64,000 nucleotides of DNA from Peterkaempfera bronchialis (GCF_003258605.2 NZ_CP031264.1:6564232-6628231); one strand, 5' to 3'; positions 17,110 through 25,947 are shown, counted from the first letter of the stretch. The notes: generated from the letters alone by a model not told the origin. Translations and numbers: made by a program.

Positions 17110-18251
17110 CAGCCGCTGGCGCAGCAGCCGCTGACGGTCCGGCGGAGCCGGGCGGCCCGGCGCGGGGGTGCGCTGGCGGTCGGCGTGCGGTCGCGACGGC
17201 CCGCCGGTGCGCGAGCCGCCCGGGGGGTGGGATGGCCGCCGCCCGAGGGGGCGTGCGGCAGGGGCGCGGTCTGCGCCTGCCCGGTCGGTCGGCGCCGGGG
17301 CGCGGGGCGCTGGGCCGGTGCGGGCTGGGCCGGGGCAGGCTGCGGCGCGGGAGGCTGGCGGGCGGCCGGGCGGCGCCCCTCGGCGGGGGCCCGGACGGCC
17401 GGAGGCGGCGCATGGCCGCCCGGCTCGGCGGTTGTGCCCCGGGCGGCCAACTCCCGCAGCCGCTCATAGAGCTGCACCGTCCCGGGCCGGTCGGTCGGCT
17501 CCTTGGCCAGGCAGGCCCGGATCAGCGGCGCCAGCGCCCCCGGCACCCCGGCCAGGTCGGGCTCCTCGTGCACCACCCGGTAGAGCATCACCTCGGAGGT
17601 GCCCGAGCCGAACGGCGAGTCGCCGGTGGCCGCGTACGCCAGGGTCGAGCCCAGCGCGAAGACATCCGTGGCCGGGGTCACCGCCGCGCCGCGCACCTGC
17701 TCGGGGGCGAGGAAGCCGGGCGAGCCCACCGCCGTGCCCACATGGGTGAGCGTGCTGGCGCCCAGCGACCAGGCGATGCCGAAGTCGATGATGCGCGGGC
17801 CCTTGGGGGAGAGCAGGATGTTGGACGGCTTCAGGTCGCGGTGCACCACCCCGGCCTCGTGGACGTGCACCAGGCCCTCGGCGAGCGCCGAGCCGATGGA
17901 CGCCACCTCGGGCCACGGCAGCGGCCCCTCGTCGCCGACCCGCTTGTACAGCGAGGGGCCCGGCACATAGGCGGTGGCCAGCCACGGCCGGTCGGCGTCG
18001 ATGTCGGCGGCGACCAGCCGGGCGGTGCAGCCGCCCCGGATCCGGGAGGCGGCGGCGACCTCGCGGGCGAAGCGGGTGCGGAACTCGGGGTCCCCGGCGA
18101 GTTCGGCCCGGATGAGCTTGAGCGCCACCCGCTGCCCCCGGCGGTCCGAGCCGAGGTAGACCACGCCCATGCCGCCGGTGCCCAGCCTTCGGTGCAGCCG
18201 GTAGGAGCCGACGACCCGCGGATCCTCTCGCCGGAGCCGCATCAACGCCAT
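17091..18251 (-). CDS. Serine/threonine protein kinase (PknB-like), C-terminus frameshifted
   Basis: Residues about 15-275 form a complete Hanks-type kinase domain: LGTGGMGVVYLG (P-loop), VALKLI (ATP Lys), HRDLKPSNILL (catalytic loop), IDFGIA (DFG), and GSPGFLAPEQ (activation/APE). A Pro/Ala/Arg-rich linker follows. The last 45 or so residues are out of character. Inserting one base in the G6 run at 17222-17227 would join this frame to the downstream membrane-helix frame and give one protein of about 595 residues: kinase, linker, transmembrane helix, extracellular sensor. The start is ATG 18251; ATG 18242 is equally possible. It probably senses an external signal. Confidence 0.82.
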   Translation of the reverse strand: MALMRLRREDPRVVGSYRLHRRLGTGGMGVVYLGSDRRGQRVALKLIRAELAGDPEFRTRFAREVAAASRIRGGCTARLVAADIDADRPWLATAYVPGPSLYKRVGDEGPLPWPEVASIGSALAEGLVHVHEAGVVHRDLKPSNILLSPKGPRIIDFGIAWSLGASTLTHVGTAVGSPGFLAPEQVRGAAVTPATDVFALGSTLAYAATGDSPFGSGTSEVMLYRVVHEEPDLAGVPGALAPLIRACLAKEPTDRPGTVQLYERLRELAARGTTAEPGGHAPPPAVRAPAEGRRPAARQPPAPQPAPAQPAPAQRPAPRRRPTGQAQTAPLPHAPSGGGHPTPRAARAPAGRRDRTPTASAPPRRAARLRRTVSGCCASGWWCSSR

Positions 18252-18566
18252 TCGCTTCCCGCCGCCTCAATTCCCCTCACCGGGGCATCGCCTGACTCTT
18301 CCGGCACAGCTTACGGACTGCCCGCAGCGGTGTGCTGATACGCAACGCGCGAGCAGGCGCCGGGATTGCCGGGCCCGTGAGGTCTTCACCACACCCCTTG
18401 CCGCCGCCGGAAAACCGGGCGACACCCGGCGGGCGGTCCACCACCATGGAGCCGCTGCCTCCTCCCTCCCCGGTCCCGAGGTGCCCCGTGCGGTCCGCCG
18501 GCACGGCCACCTCGACCGGGTTGGATGACGGCCTGTCAGTTCCCGCCCGTGAACGAAGGAGTGCAG
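18252..18566. other. Divergent promoter region between the kinase and a membrane-protein gene
   Basis: About 315 bases between genes that point away from each other. I see no coding sequence and no strong hexamer pair. It must hold the promoters of both neighbours. Confidence 0.4.
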
Positions 18567-19094
18567 ATGAGCGCCTTGATCGACGATCACTGCGGCGCCC
18601 CCTCGGGGTTACTCTCAGGGTTGTCTCGGGGTGCCGGGGCCGGTGCCTCAGTCTCTGGTAGTACGCGTGAGGCGGCTGTGTCATCCTCCGGGATGCCCGA
18701 AGGACGGTACGAGGGCATGAGGACCGGCGGCCCCCGCCGCACATACGGTGGTGACCAGCGGTGGACGGGACGCTCGTCCCCCGAGGTACACCGTCCACCG
18801 CGCCAGCCACAACAGCCACAACAGCCGGAACAGCCGGCAGAGAACCACCCGCAGCACGACGACTCGCACGGCGAGCGGCAACGACGAGGAGCCAGGGGTA
18901 TGGCAGCGCAGTTCGGAGGGCCGGTGCGGCGTCGCTGGACCCCCTCCGCCGGCCGGGCGGCGGAGGAGACCCGCCACCCGCTGGTCGCCGTCGCCATCGC
19001 GCTGCCGTTCGCGGTCCTGCTGTCCGTGGTCTTCGGCGGTTGGCACCAGGTGATGGTCCAGGCACAGTCCGTCGCCGCGATGATCGGGCGCTGA
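18567..19094 (+). CDS. Small single-pass membrane protein, function unknown
   Basis: A 175-residue protein. The first 115 residues are hydrophilic and low in complexity, with a Gln/Pro-rich run (PRQPQQPQQPEQPAE). The C-terminus carries one clear transmembrane helix (HPLVAVAIALPFAVLLSVVF) and a 20-residue tail. I recognise no domain. The ATG at 18567 is 5 bases after GAAGGAG, a strong reason to prefer it over the upstream codon at 18525. Topology is most likely cytoplasmic N-terminus with the tail outside. It could be a small envelope or division-associated protein, but nothing proves that. Confidence 0.6.
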   Translation: MSALIDDHCGAPSGLLSGLSRGAGAGASVSGSTREAAVSSSGMPEGRYEGMRTGGPRRTYGGDQRWTGRSSPEVHRPPRQPQQPQQPEQPAENHPQHDDSHGERQRRGARGMAAQFGGPVRRRWTPSAGRAAEETRHPLVAVAIALPFAVLLSVVFGGWHQVMVQAQSVAAMIGR

Positions 19095-19316
19095 TCCCGG
19101 GGGCTTGGGAGCAGCGTCGGCCGGGGGCCGGGTACGCGTTCGCATGGGACACGCGGACGGGCGAAGCGATGCGCGTACCGCCCCGGCCACTCGGTGGCGC
19201 CGCGTCCGGATGTCGGTGAGGGCAATCGGACGCGGCCGCCATGGGTGCGGGGTCGCACTCCAGTGGTCTGCTGCTTCCTGACGGACTGTCGGATTCCCTT
19301 GCCCGGCTCACGACGA

Positions 19317-19343
19317 AGGCCGCCGTCCCATGGACGGCGGCCT
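19317..19343 (-). terminator. Terminator of the minus-strand tRNA array
   Basis: A 12-base perfect stem with a 3-base loop (AGGCCGCCGTCC / GGACGGCGGCCT) located just beyond the last tRNA-Val in its direction of transcription. It has no long T-run. Confidence 0.6.
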
Positions 19344-19360
19344 CGAAGTGCTGCAATGTG

Positions 19361-19432
<72 letters not shown>

Positions 19433-19470
19433 GAGACGCCCGCCGAAGCGGCCGTACGGTCCTGCCTGAG

Positions 19471-19542
<72 letters not shown>

Positions 19543-19613
19543 TTGACGACCGGGGAACGGCCGTCGAGGTGGTGCGCGCACAGGGCGCGACCTCCGGGCC
19601 CCGAAGGACCCGG

Positions 19614-19685
<72 letters not shown>

Positions 19686-19716
19686 TTGAGGCGGCCCGGC
19701 GAACCGGGAAACCCCT

Positions 19717-19790
19717 TGGAGGTGGAGACGGGATTTGAACCCGTGTAGACGGCTTTGCAGGCCGTTGCCTCGCCTCTCGGCCACTCCACC
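19717..19790 (-). tRNA. tRNA-Cys (GCA)
   Basis: Acceptor GGTGGAG/CTCCACC with discriminator U, as expected for cysteine. The anticodon loop CTGCAAA gives GCA. The CCA end is encoded (TGG on the plus strand at 19717-19719), unlike in the neighbouring tRNAs. Confidence 0.96.
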
Positions 19791-19818
19791 GAGTGAAGGG
19801 CTGCCAAACCCTTCTCCG

Positions 19819-19891
19819 AGCGGACGACGAGATTCGAACTCGCGACCCTCACCTTGGCAAGGTGATGCTCTACCAACTGAGCCACGTCCGC
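19819..19891 (-). tRNA. tRNA-Gly (GCC)
   Basis: Acceptor GCGGACG/CGTCCGC; the anticodon loop TTGCCAA gives GCC. This is the promoter-proximal member of the Gly-Cys-Val-Val-Val array. Confidence 0.96.
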
Positions 19892-19949
19892 ATGACCTCC
19901 GGTCGGCCTCCCCGCTTCTCTGCGGCTCCGCTTCCCGGCGACGTCATGA

Positions 19950-19977
19950 ACTTTAGCGGATTCCCTCGCCAGCTCAA
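19950..19977 (-). promoter_or_regulatory. Promoter of the tRNA array
   Basis: On the minus strand TTGAGC, a 16-base spacer and TAAAGT, placed about 60 bases before tRNA-Gly. This is one of the best consensus promoters in the window and fits a strongly transcribed stable-RNA unit. Confidence 0.65.
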
Positions 19978-20160
19978 ATTCCGTATCCGCAGCGTGGCGA
20001 CGCAGTGCGGCAGCCCGGGTCGATCTCAGGCATCACAACGGCAACAGGAACCCCATGAGCCACGGGTCCGGCCGCCGCCGCGACCTACACTTCCGCAGAC
20101 CCACTCCGTTCCGTCCCGCCTCTCCCGTCTGCCCGTCTCTCCCCTCTGCGCAGGAGCACC

Positions 20161-21234
20161 GTGTCCGGCACCACCCCCCGACGTCCCGCCGCCGACCCCG
20201 GGCTGCCTCCGCTGGCGCGCTTCGGCGACCGGATCGCGACCGGCCTGCGCGATGTGACCCGCGACCCGGCGGCCCTCGACTCGGCCGGCTTCTGGGCCGT
20301 GGTGGCGGACTTCGAGGGGCGTACGACCTGCGCCCGCTTCGACCGGGTCCGGCCTGCCACCGCCCCGCCGCCGACCGCAGGCTGGTGCGGGCCCGCCCGC
20401 ACCGCGTGGACCAGTTCCCTGGACCGCGCCGCCTACACCGCAGGCGTACGCAGCATCCGCGAGCGCATCGCGACCGGCGAGGTCTACCAGGCCAACCTGT
20501 GCCGGGTGCTCTCCGCGCCGCTGCCCGACCCCGCCCGGTCCGATGTGGACGCGCTCACCGGTCGGCTGGCCCTGGGCAACCCCGCCCCCTATGCAGGAAC
20601 GATTCGCCTCCCGGCCCACGGCGTGGAGGTGGCCACCGCCTCACCCGAGCTCTATCTGCGCCGCAGCGGACGCACCGTGCTCTCCGGCCCCATCAAGGGC
20701 ACCGGCCGTACCGAGGCCGACCTGCTGGAGAAGGACCACGCCGAGAATGTGATGATCGTCGACCTGGTCCGCAACGACCTCGGACGGGTCTGCGCCACCG
20801 GCACCGTCACCGTCCCCGACCTGTGCGCCGTGGAGAAGCACCCCGGCCTGGTCCACCTGGTCTCCACCGTGCAGGGCACCCTGCGCCCGGACGCCGGCTG
20901 GCCCGAACTGCTTGCCGCGACCTTCCCGCCCGGCTCCGTCACCGGCGCTCCCAAGTCCAGCGCACTGCGGATCATCGAGGCACTGGAGACCGCCCCCCGA
21001 GGCCCCTACTGCGGCGCCGTCGGCTGGGTCGACGCCGACCGAGGCGAGGCGGAACTCGCCGTCGGCATCCGCACCTTCTGGATCGACCGCACCGCCCCCG
21101 GGGGCCCGGCCGTCCGCTTCGGCACCGGCGCCGGCATCACCTGGGGCTCCGACCCCGAGCGCGAGTGGGACGAGACCGAACTCAAGGCATCCCGGCTGCT
21201 GGCGGTAGCGTCGGACACGGAGGAGCCCATCTGA
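20161..21234 (+). CDS. pabB: Chorismate-binding enzyme, aminodeoxychorismate synthase component I-like (PabB)
   Basis: A 357-residue member of the chorismate-utilising family, lacking the long N-terminal domain of TrpE. Catalytic motifs are IATGEVYQANLCRVL, SPELYLRR, GPIKGTGRTEADLLEKDHAE (the Lys and Glu region), MIVDLVRNDLGR and FPPGSVTGAPK. With glutamine amidotransferase PabA it would make 4-amino-4-deoxychorismate for folate. No pabA is adjacent, but the next gene fits the following step. GTG 20161 follows AGGAG by 5 bases. Anthranilate synthase I is less likely given the neighbour. Confidence 0.87.
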   Translation: MSGTTPRRPAADPGLPPLARFGDRIATGLRDVTRDPAALDSAGFWAVVADFEGRTTCARFDRVRPATAPPPTAGWCGPARTAWTSSLDRAAYTAGVRSIRERIATGEVYQANLCRVLSAPLPDPARSDVDALTGRLALGNPAPYAGTIRLPAHGVEVATASPELYLRRSGRTVLSGPIKGTGRTEADLLEKDHAENVMIVDLVRNDLGRVCATGTVTVPDLCAVEKHPGLVHLVSTVQGTLRPDAGWPELLAATFPPGSVTGAPKSSALRIIEALETAPRGPYCGAVGWVDADRGEAELAVGIRTFWIDRTAPGGPAVRFGTGAGITWGSDPEREWDETELKASRLLAVASDTEEPI

Positions 21235-21329
21235 GCCCGGGCGTCACCCGAGCGACCACCCGGCGAGTGCCCGAGCGCCACACCCGAGCGCCATCCCCGA
21301 GCGACAAGAGCGACAAGGAGTACACGTCC

Positions 21330-22148
21330 ATGATCTGGGTCAACGGTTCCCTGGTGGACCCCGGGGACGCCGCCGTCTCCGTGCTCGACCACGGCCTCAC
21401 CGTCGGCGACGGCGTCTTCGAGACGGTCAAGGCCGTCGACGGGCGCCCCTTCGCGCTCACCCGCCACCTCGACCGGCTCGCCCGCTCCGCAGTCGGCCTC
21501 GGCCTGCCCGCACCCGACCGCGACCTGGTCCGGCGGGGCTGCGAGGAGGTGCTGCGCGCCAACCCGATGCCCTTCGCCCGGCTCCGGATCACCTACACCG
21601 GTGGCCTCTCCCCGCTGGGCTCCGACCGTGGCGACTCCGCCCCCACCCTGGTCGTCGCCCTCGGCACCGCCTCGCCGCGCCCCGACACCACCGCTGCGGT
21701 CACCGTCGAGTGGACCCGCAACGAGCGCAGCGCCGTGGTCGGCCTCAAGTCCACCTCGTACGCCGAGAATGTGGTCGCCCTCGCCCACGCCCGCCAGTAC
21801 GGAGCCTCCGAGGCGATCTTCGGCAACACCCTGGGCCGGCTCTGCGAAGGCACCGGCTCCAACATCTTCGTGGTCCTCGGCAGCCGGCTGGTCACCCCGC
21901 CGCTGGCCTCCGGCTGCCTCGCCGGGATCACCCGGGCCCTGGTCGTGGAGTGGCTTGCCGCCGAGGAGGCCGACCTGCCGCTCTCGGTGCTGCACGAGGC
22001 GGACGAGATCTTCCTGACCTCCAGCCTGCGTGACGTCCAGGCCGTGTCCCGCATCGACGGGCGCGACCTGCCCGGCGCCCCCGGCCCGGTCACCGCCAAG
22101 GCCATGGCCGTCTTCGCCGAGCGCAGCGCCGACGACATCGACCCCTGA
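21330..22148 (+). CDS. pabC: Aminotransferase class IV, probable 4-amino-4-deoxychorismate lyase (PabC)
   Basis: A 272-residue PLP enzyme of fold type IV. The N-terminus MIWVNGSLVDP and LTVGDGVFETVKA are typical of ADC lyase. The Schiff-base Lys is in GLKSTSYAENVVAL, and the phosphate-binding region is EGTGSNIFVV. ADC lyase removes pyruvate from aminodeoxychorismate to give p-aminobenzoate. Branched-chain or D-amino-acid aminotransferases share the fold, but pabB directly upstream (95 bases) favours the folate role. An AAGGAG site lies 9 bases before ATG 21330. Confidence 0.87.
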   Translation: MIWVNGSLVDPGDAAVSVLDHGLTVGDGVFETVKAVDGRPFALTRHLDRLARSAVGLGLPAPDRDLVRRGCEEVLRANPMPFARLRITYTGGLSPLGSDRGDSAPTLVVALGTASPRPDTTAAVTVEWTRNERSAVVGLKSTSYAENVVALAHARQYGASEAIFGNTLGRLCEGTGSNIFVVLGSRLVTPPLASGCLAGITRALVVEWLAAEEADLPLSVLHEADEIFLTSSLRDVQAVSRIDGRDLPGAPGPVTAKAMAVFAERSADDIDP

Positions 22149-22221
22149 CGGCCCGGAAATCCGGCCCGGGCACAGCCTCGGAAAACCGCATGGCCCACCC
22201 GCCCCGGCGGCGGTAGCCTCA

Positions 22222-22257
22222 CCCGGGCCGCCGCACGCACCCGCGCGGCGGCCCGGG
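22222..22257. repeat. Perfect GC hairpin upstream of the double GNAT gene
   Basis: CCCGGGCCGCCGC pairs perfectly with GCGGCGGCCCGGG over a 10-base loop. A TAGCCT box at 22214-22219 just precedes it, so it may be a pabC terminator or the 5' end of the next mRNA. Confidence 0.45.
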
Positions 22258-22297
22258 ACACCGGACGACACCCCGGAGAGGCGGGTACACCCACCCC

Positions 22298-23149
22298 ATG
22301 ACCACCACGCTGCGCCCCGACGGGCCCGAGGAGCCGCTGCCCGGCGGAGGCCGCACCAGGAGCTTCGCGGTCTGTGCCAACGGCCGCCCGGTCGGCGCCC
22401 TGTGCGTCACCGCCCACGGCGGCCCGGCCGGCCTCACCGGCTGGATCACCCGCCTGGAGATCACCGAAGGACGGCGGCGCGGCCGGGGCACCATCGCCGT
22501 CCTGGCCGCCGAGGAGGTACTGCGCGGCTGGGGCTGCACCCGCGTCGACGTCTCCATCCCCGAGGAGTGCGAGGCGGCGCTGCGGTTGGCGTCCGCCCTC
22601 GGCTACCGGGAGCGGATGCGCCAAATGGCCAAGCACCTCACCGAGCAGCCGCCCCCGCTCCCGGCCGGACTGACGGGGCGGCCCATCGACGCCGCAGCCT
22701 TCCCGGCCTGGCTCGCCGAAGAGAAGCGGGGCTACGTCGACGAACTCGTCGGCACCGGCCTCAGCGAGCAGCAGGCCCGGGAGAAGTCCGAGGCCGACCA
22801 CCGGGCGCTGCTCCCCGACGGACCGGACACCCGGGACACCGCACTGCGGTTCCTGGTGCCCGCCCAGCCCGCCGACGCCGAACCGCTCGGCAGCCTCTGG
22901 GTACAGCAGGGCGGCCGCCCGGGGCCCGACGGCGACCTCGCCTGGGTGTTCTCGGTGGAGGTCGCCGAGCACGCCCGAGGCCGTGGCTACGGGCGTGCCC
23001 TGATGCACCTGGCCGAGCGGGAATGCCTGGCGGCCGGCGTCCACGACCTGGGACTCAATGTCTTCTTCGACAACGAGGTGGCCATCGGCCTGTACACCTC
23101 GCTCGGCTACCGGATCACCCAGCGGACCTTCGGCAAGCCGCTGCTCTGA
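22298..23149 (+). CDS. Tandem GNAT acetyltransferase
   Basis: A 283-residue protein with two GCN5-related halves. Residues about 25-110 carry a motif-A-like RRRGRGTIAVLAAEEVLRGW. Residues about 130-283 carry the stronger one, VSVEVAEHARGRGYGRALM in general pattern, then NVFFDNEVAIGLYTSLGY. The C-terminal half has the better acetyl-CoA loop and is probably the active one; the N-terminal half may be degenerate. Mycothiol synthase (MshD) has this double-GNAT design, but motifs specific to it are not evident here. The substrate is therefore open. ATG 22298. Confidence 0.78.
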   Translation: MTTTLRPDGPEEPLPGGGRTRSFAVCANGRPVGALCVTAHGGPAGLTGWITRLEITEGRRRGRGTIAVLAAEEVLRGWGCTRVDVSIPEECEAALRLASALGYRERMRQMAKHLTEQPPPLPAGLTGRPIDAAAFPAWLAEEKRGYVDELVGTGLSEQQAREKSEADHRALLPDGPDTRDTALRFLVPAQPADAEPLGSLWVQQGGRPGPDGDLAWVFSVEVAEHARGRGYGRALMHLAERECLAAGVHDLGLNVFFDNEVAIGLYTSLGYRITQRTFGKPLL

Positions 23150-23178
23150 CGGCGGCCGGGGGGAGGCCCGGCGCCCGG

Positions 23179-23679
23179 TCAGCCGGCCCGGTGGCGCTCC
23201 AGTACGGCGACGATCCGCTCGCGCAGCCCCTGCTGGCTCTTCCCGCCGTCCAGCCGCTCACCCGCGACCACATACGTCGGCGTGCCGGTGACCCCGATGG
23301 CCTTGCCCTCCGCCTGGTCCGCGTCCACGACCAGGGTGTGCCGACCGTCCACCAGCGCGGTGTCCATCTCCTCGGCGTCCAGGCCCAACTCCCGGGCGAC
23401 CTCCAGCAGCAGCGCCTCGCCGCGCCGGTCCAGCTCCTCCACCCGGGCGAGCACCGCCTCCACAAACGGCCACCCCCGGCCCTGTACAAACGCCTCCTCG
23501 GCGGCCTGGGCGGCGGCGAAGGCGTGCTTGTGCTTCTCCAGCGGGAAGTGGCGCAGCTCCACGGTGAGGGCGTCGCCGTAGGCGGCGCGCAGTGCGCGGA
23601 TGTCGTCCAGGGCGGTGCGGCAGTCGGGGCACTGCAACTCGCACCACAGCTCAAGGCGGGGCAGGGAACCGTCGGTCAT
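23179..23679 (-). CDS. DsbA-family thioredoxin-fold protein (FrnE-like)
   Basis: A 166-residue protein with the active-site-like CPDC at residues about 16-19 (CELQCPDCRTAL). A helical insertion follows, then the cis-proline motif GTPTYVV near residue 137. There is no signal peptide, so it is probably cytoplasmic, unlike classical DsbA. Cytoplasmic FrnE/DsbA-like proteins act as thiol-disulfide oxidoreductases or isomerases. The ATG at 23679 gives a compact domain. It converges on the double GNAT gene and diverges from the membrane-protein gene. Confidence 0.82.
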   Translation of the reverse strand: MTDGSLPRLELWCELQCPDCRTALDDIRALRAAYGDALTVELRHFPLEKHKHAFAAAQAAEEAFVQGRGWPFVEAVLARVEELDRRGEALLLEVARELGLDAEEMDTALVDGRHTLVVDADQAEGKAIGVTGTPTYVVAGERLDGGKSQQGLRERIVAVLERHRAG

Positions 23680-23778
23680 GGCCCCCAGTCTCCCATCGCC
23701 CGGCCGGTGCCTGCTGCCGCGCCCGGCGACCTCGGCCCCGCTCGCCGCCCTGGGTTGCCGCCGCGCCGGGTGGGCACG

Positions 23779-24279
23779 ATGGAGGACGTGACGACGGAAG
23801 TGGTGTGCTACGCCCTGACGGCGCTGGGTCTGGCGGTCGGCCTGCTGTCGGCCGTGCGGCGGCGGTTCCTGGCGGCCACCCGCTGGGTCGCGGTCGCCCT
23901 GCTGCCGGCCGGCGTCTACCTCGCGGGCCTGGTGCCCGTGCTGCGCCGCATCGGGCGGATGCTCCGTACCTGGGGTGCCGACCTGGTGCTGAGCCCCCAG
24001 GTCTGGACCGGTCTGGGACTGCTGGCGCTGGCACTGCTGCTGTTCGCCGCCGCCCACCTCGCCGGACGCCGCCGCGCCGCCCGGACGGCAGTCGCACCCC
24101 CGTCGGCGCCGCGCGCCACGGCGGCTCCGGCAGCCGGGCCGCCTGCCCTGCGCGCCCGCCCGGCCGCCCCTCAGGCGACCGAGCCCGCACCCAAGTCCGC
24201 CCCGGGCCGCAAGGGCGGCGGCGACGACCTGGGCGACTTCTCCGAGATCGAGGAGATCCTCCGCCGCCGGGGCATCTGA
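23779..24279 (+). CDS. Small membrane protein with conserved acidic C-terminus
   Basis: A 166-residue protein with two or three hydrophobic helices in its first 95 residues (VVCYALTALGLAVGLL, WVAVALLPAGVYLAGL, GLGLLALALLLFAAAHL). An Ala/Pro-rich cytoplasmic linker and a short tail (LGDFSEIEEILRRRGI) that looks conserved and helical follow. No enzymatic motif is seen. ATG 23779; GTG 23788 is the other candidate. The role is unknown. Confidence 0.65.
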   Translation: MEDVTTEVVCYALTALGLAVGLLSAVRRRFLAATRWVAVALLPAGVYLAGLVPVLRRIGRMLRTWGADLVLSPQVWTGLGLLALALLLFAAAHLAGRRRAARTAVAPPSAPRATAAPAAGPPALRARPAAPQATEPAPKSAPGRKGGGDDLGDFSEIEEILRRRGI

Positions 24280-24376
24280 GCCGGTCGGCGCCCTGCGGCG
24301 CGGCGAGGGCACCCGGGGCGTCGGCCGCCCGCACGCGACCGGGCCAGGTCGCGCCTACTGCCCCGCCGGTCTCCGG

Positions 24377-24976
24377 TCAGCGCGCCCCGGCGCCCTGCGG
24401 TGCGAGGGCGGCGTCCTGGGTGTCGGCCGCCGAGCGCTGACGGGCCCGGTACGCCGCGACATGGAGCCGGTTGCCGCAGGTACGGCTGTCGCAGTAGCGG
24501 CGCGAGCGGTTGCGGGAGAGGTCCACGAAGACCCGGGCGCAGTCCGGCGCCTCACAGCGGCGCAGCCGCTCCCGCTCCCCGGCGACCAGGATGAACGCGA
24601 GCGCCATGCCCGCCTCGGCGGCGAGGTGGTCCGCCAGCGCGGCGCCGGGGGCGAAGTAGTGCATATGCCAGTCGTGGCCGTCGTGGTCGGTCAGCCGAGG
24701 GGTGGTACCGGCCTTGGCGACCAGGGTGTTGACCAGCTCGGCCGCCGCCCGGGTGGAGGGTGCGGCGAAGACGGCCCGGAAGCGGTCCCGGAGGGCGTGC
24801 ACCGCCGCCAGGTCTCCCGGCTCCAGCGGGCCGACCTCGCTGAGCTCGCGCCGGACGACGAAGTCGCGCAGCGCGGCCAGGTCCGGCAGTTCCTCCTGGC
24901 CGCATGCTTCGGCGGAGGTGTTGAGGAGATCCACGAGCATGCCCAGGGCGCACTCGGTGTCATGGGTGATCAGCAC
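24377..24976 (-). CDS. CGNR zinc-finger / ABATE-domain transcriptional regulator
   Basis: A 199-residue protein. Residues about 1-140 form the all-helical ABATE domain, and the C-terminus carries the CGNR zinc finger (CEAPDCARVFVDLSRNRSRR then YCDSRTCGNRLHVAAYRAR), with four Cys residues for Zn and a basic DNA-binding stretch. Such proteins are widespread putative regulators in actinobacteria, mostly uncharacterised; the ABATE domain is thought to bind a stress-related ligand. The start is GTG 24976, preceded by GAGG. Confidence 0.87.
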   Translation of the reverse strand: MLITHDTECALGMLVDLLNTSAEACGQEELPDLAALRDFVVRRELSEVGPLEPGDLAAVHALRDRFRAVFAAPSTRAAAELVNTLVAKAGTTPRLTDHDGHDWHMHYFAPGAALADHLAAEAGMALAFILVAGERERLRRCEAPDCARVFVDLSRNRSRRYCDSRTCGNRLHVAAYRARQRSAADTQDAALAPQGAGAR

Positions 24977-25098
24977 GTCGAGACTCCTCGCTCGGCGTCC
25001 GGGCCCGGATCCGGCCCGGGCTGCGGCGGGGCGTGGCCGCCCGTGTCGGTCACCGCGACTCTACCGTTACGGCACCTGTCGGCAAGGAGCGCGCCGCG

Positions 25099-25160
25099 CC
25101 GTGACCCAGCCTGCGCCGTGATCCAGCCCGGGCCGTGACGCAGCCGGGCCGTGACGCAGC
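25099..25160. repeat. Four tandem 16-17 bp repeats
   Basis: Units of the form GCCGTGACGCAGCCGG with GTGA at 25101, 25118, 25134 and 25151. The later two are nearly identical; the first two have diverged. They run directly into the palindrome. Confidence 0.65.
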
Positions 25161-25194
25161 AGTCGCCGCCGTGCCGGGGCACGGCGGCGACTGC
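25159..25194 (-). terminator. Long perfect palindrome, probable ssgB terminator
   Basis: Two 17-base arms (GCAGTCGCCGCCGTGCC and its complement) with a 2-base centre. It lies 130 bases beyond the ssgB stop in the direction of transcription. Its stability suggests termination or a processing site. Confidence 0.55.
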
Positions 25195-25326
25195 GTCGGC
25201 TGACGGGTGCTGCGTTGTCCCGCCGTGCCGGGGCACGACAGGTGTAGAGGCGCCGGATCGGCCGTGCCCCCGAGTAGGACGGCCGCTGCGACGCCGGACG
25301 GTGGTGTGGATGCCCCGATCCAGCGG

Positions 25327-25740
25327 TCAGCTCTCCGCAAGGATGTGGGACAGCTCCCGGTCCAGGTCGAAGTGGCGGTGTTCGGTGCCGGGCGGCACCG
25401 CCGCGTCGGTGCGCTTGAGGAACGACTCCAGCGCGCGCGCCGGTGCTTCGAGGAGCGCTTCTCCTTCCGGGGAACTCAGGGCGATGCAGACGACCCCCTG
25501 CCCATGGCTGCGGGACGGCCACACGCGGACGTCGCCGGTACCCGTCGGCCGGTGCAGCCCCTCCGCCAGGAGGTCGCGGGCGAACACCCACTCCACGGTC
25601 TCGTCGGCGCCGGTGTGGAACGTGGCGTGCACGGCATAGGGGTCGGCCGTGTCGTAGCGCAGGCCCGCGGGGACGGGCAGCGAGGAGTCGCTCGACACGA
25701 TGAGGCGCAGGTGCAGCTCGCAGCTGACCGTGGTGTTCAT
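25327..25740 (-). CDS. ssgB: Sporulation and cell-division protein SsgB
   Basis: A 137-residue SsgA-like protein. The stretch beginning MNTTVSCELHLRLIVSSDSS and later RPTGTGDVRVWPSRSHGQG and RALESFLKRTDAAVPPGTEH match SsgB as I remember it, almost residue for residue. SsgB recruits FtsZ to future septum sites in sporulating aerial hyphae together with SsgA, and is needed for sporulation-specific division. Its near invariance makes it the best taxonomic marker in the window. The ATG is at 25740. It diverges from a small membrane-protein gene across a 207-base promoter region. Confidence 0.96.
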   Translation of the reverse strand: MNTTVSCELHLRLIVSSDSSLPVPAGLRYDTADPYAVHATFHTGADETVEWVFARDLLAEGLHRPTGTGDVRVWPSRSHGQGVVCIALSSPEGEALLEAPARALESFLKRTDAAVPPGTEHRHFDLDRELSHILAES

Positions 25741-25947
25741 AAGCGCCAGGGCCTTTCGCTCAGTGTGCGCTCGGGGAATCGCACGTCGGCGAACGGACCA
25801 TCCCACCGTGACGACCGGTGTAAACCCCTCTGTCCCGATTCGGGGCCGCTTCGTACCCCTTCCGGCGGAGCGCGGAAACGCCGCTGCCGCCGTTCCGGTG
25901 AGCCGTCGGCACGCAGGGTTGCGAATCGCTCCGGTAGGTTTTCGAAC

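Larger units (their letters stand above)
24977..25326. other. Repeat-bearing intergenic region between the CGNR gene and ssgB
   Basis: About 350 bases with no coding sequence. It contains four tandem copies of a 16-17 base unit at 25099-25160 and a perfect palindrome at 25159-25194. A partial second copy of the palindrome core (CCGTGCCGGGGCACG) lies near 25229. Confidence 0.6.
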
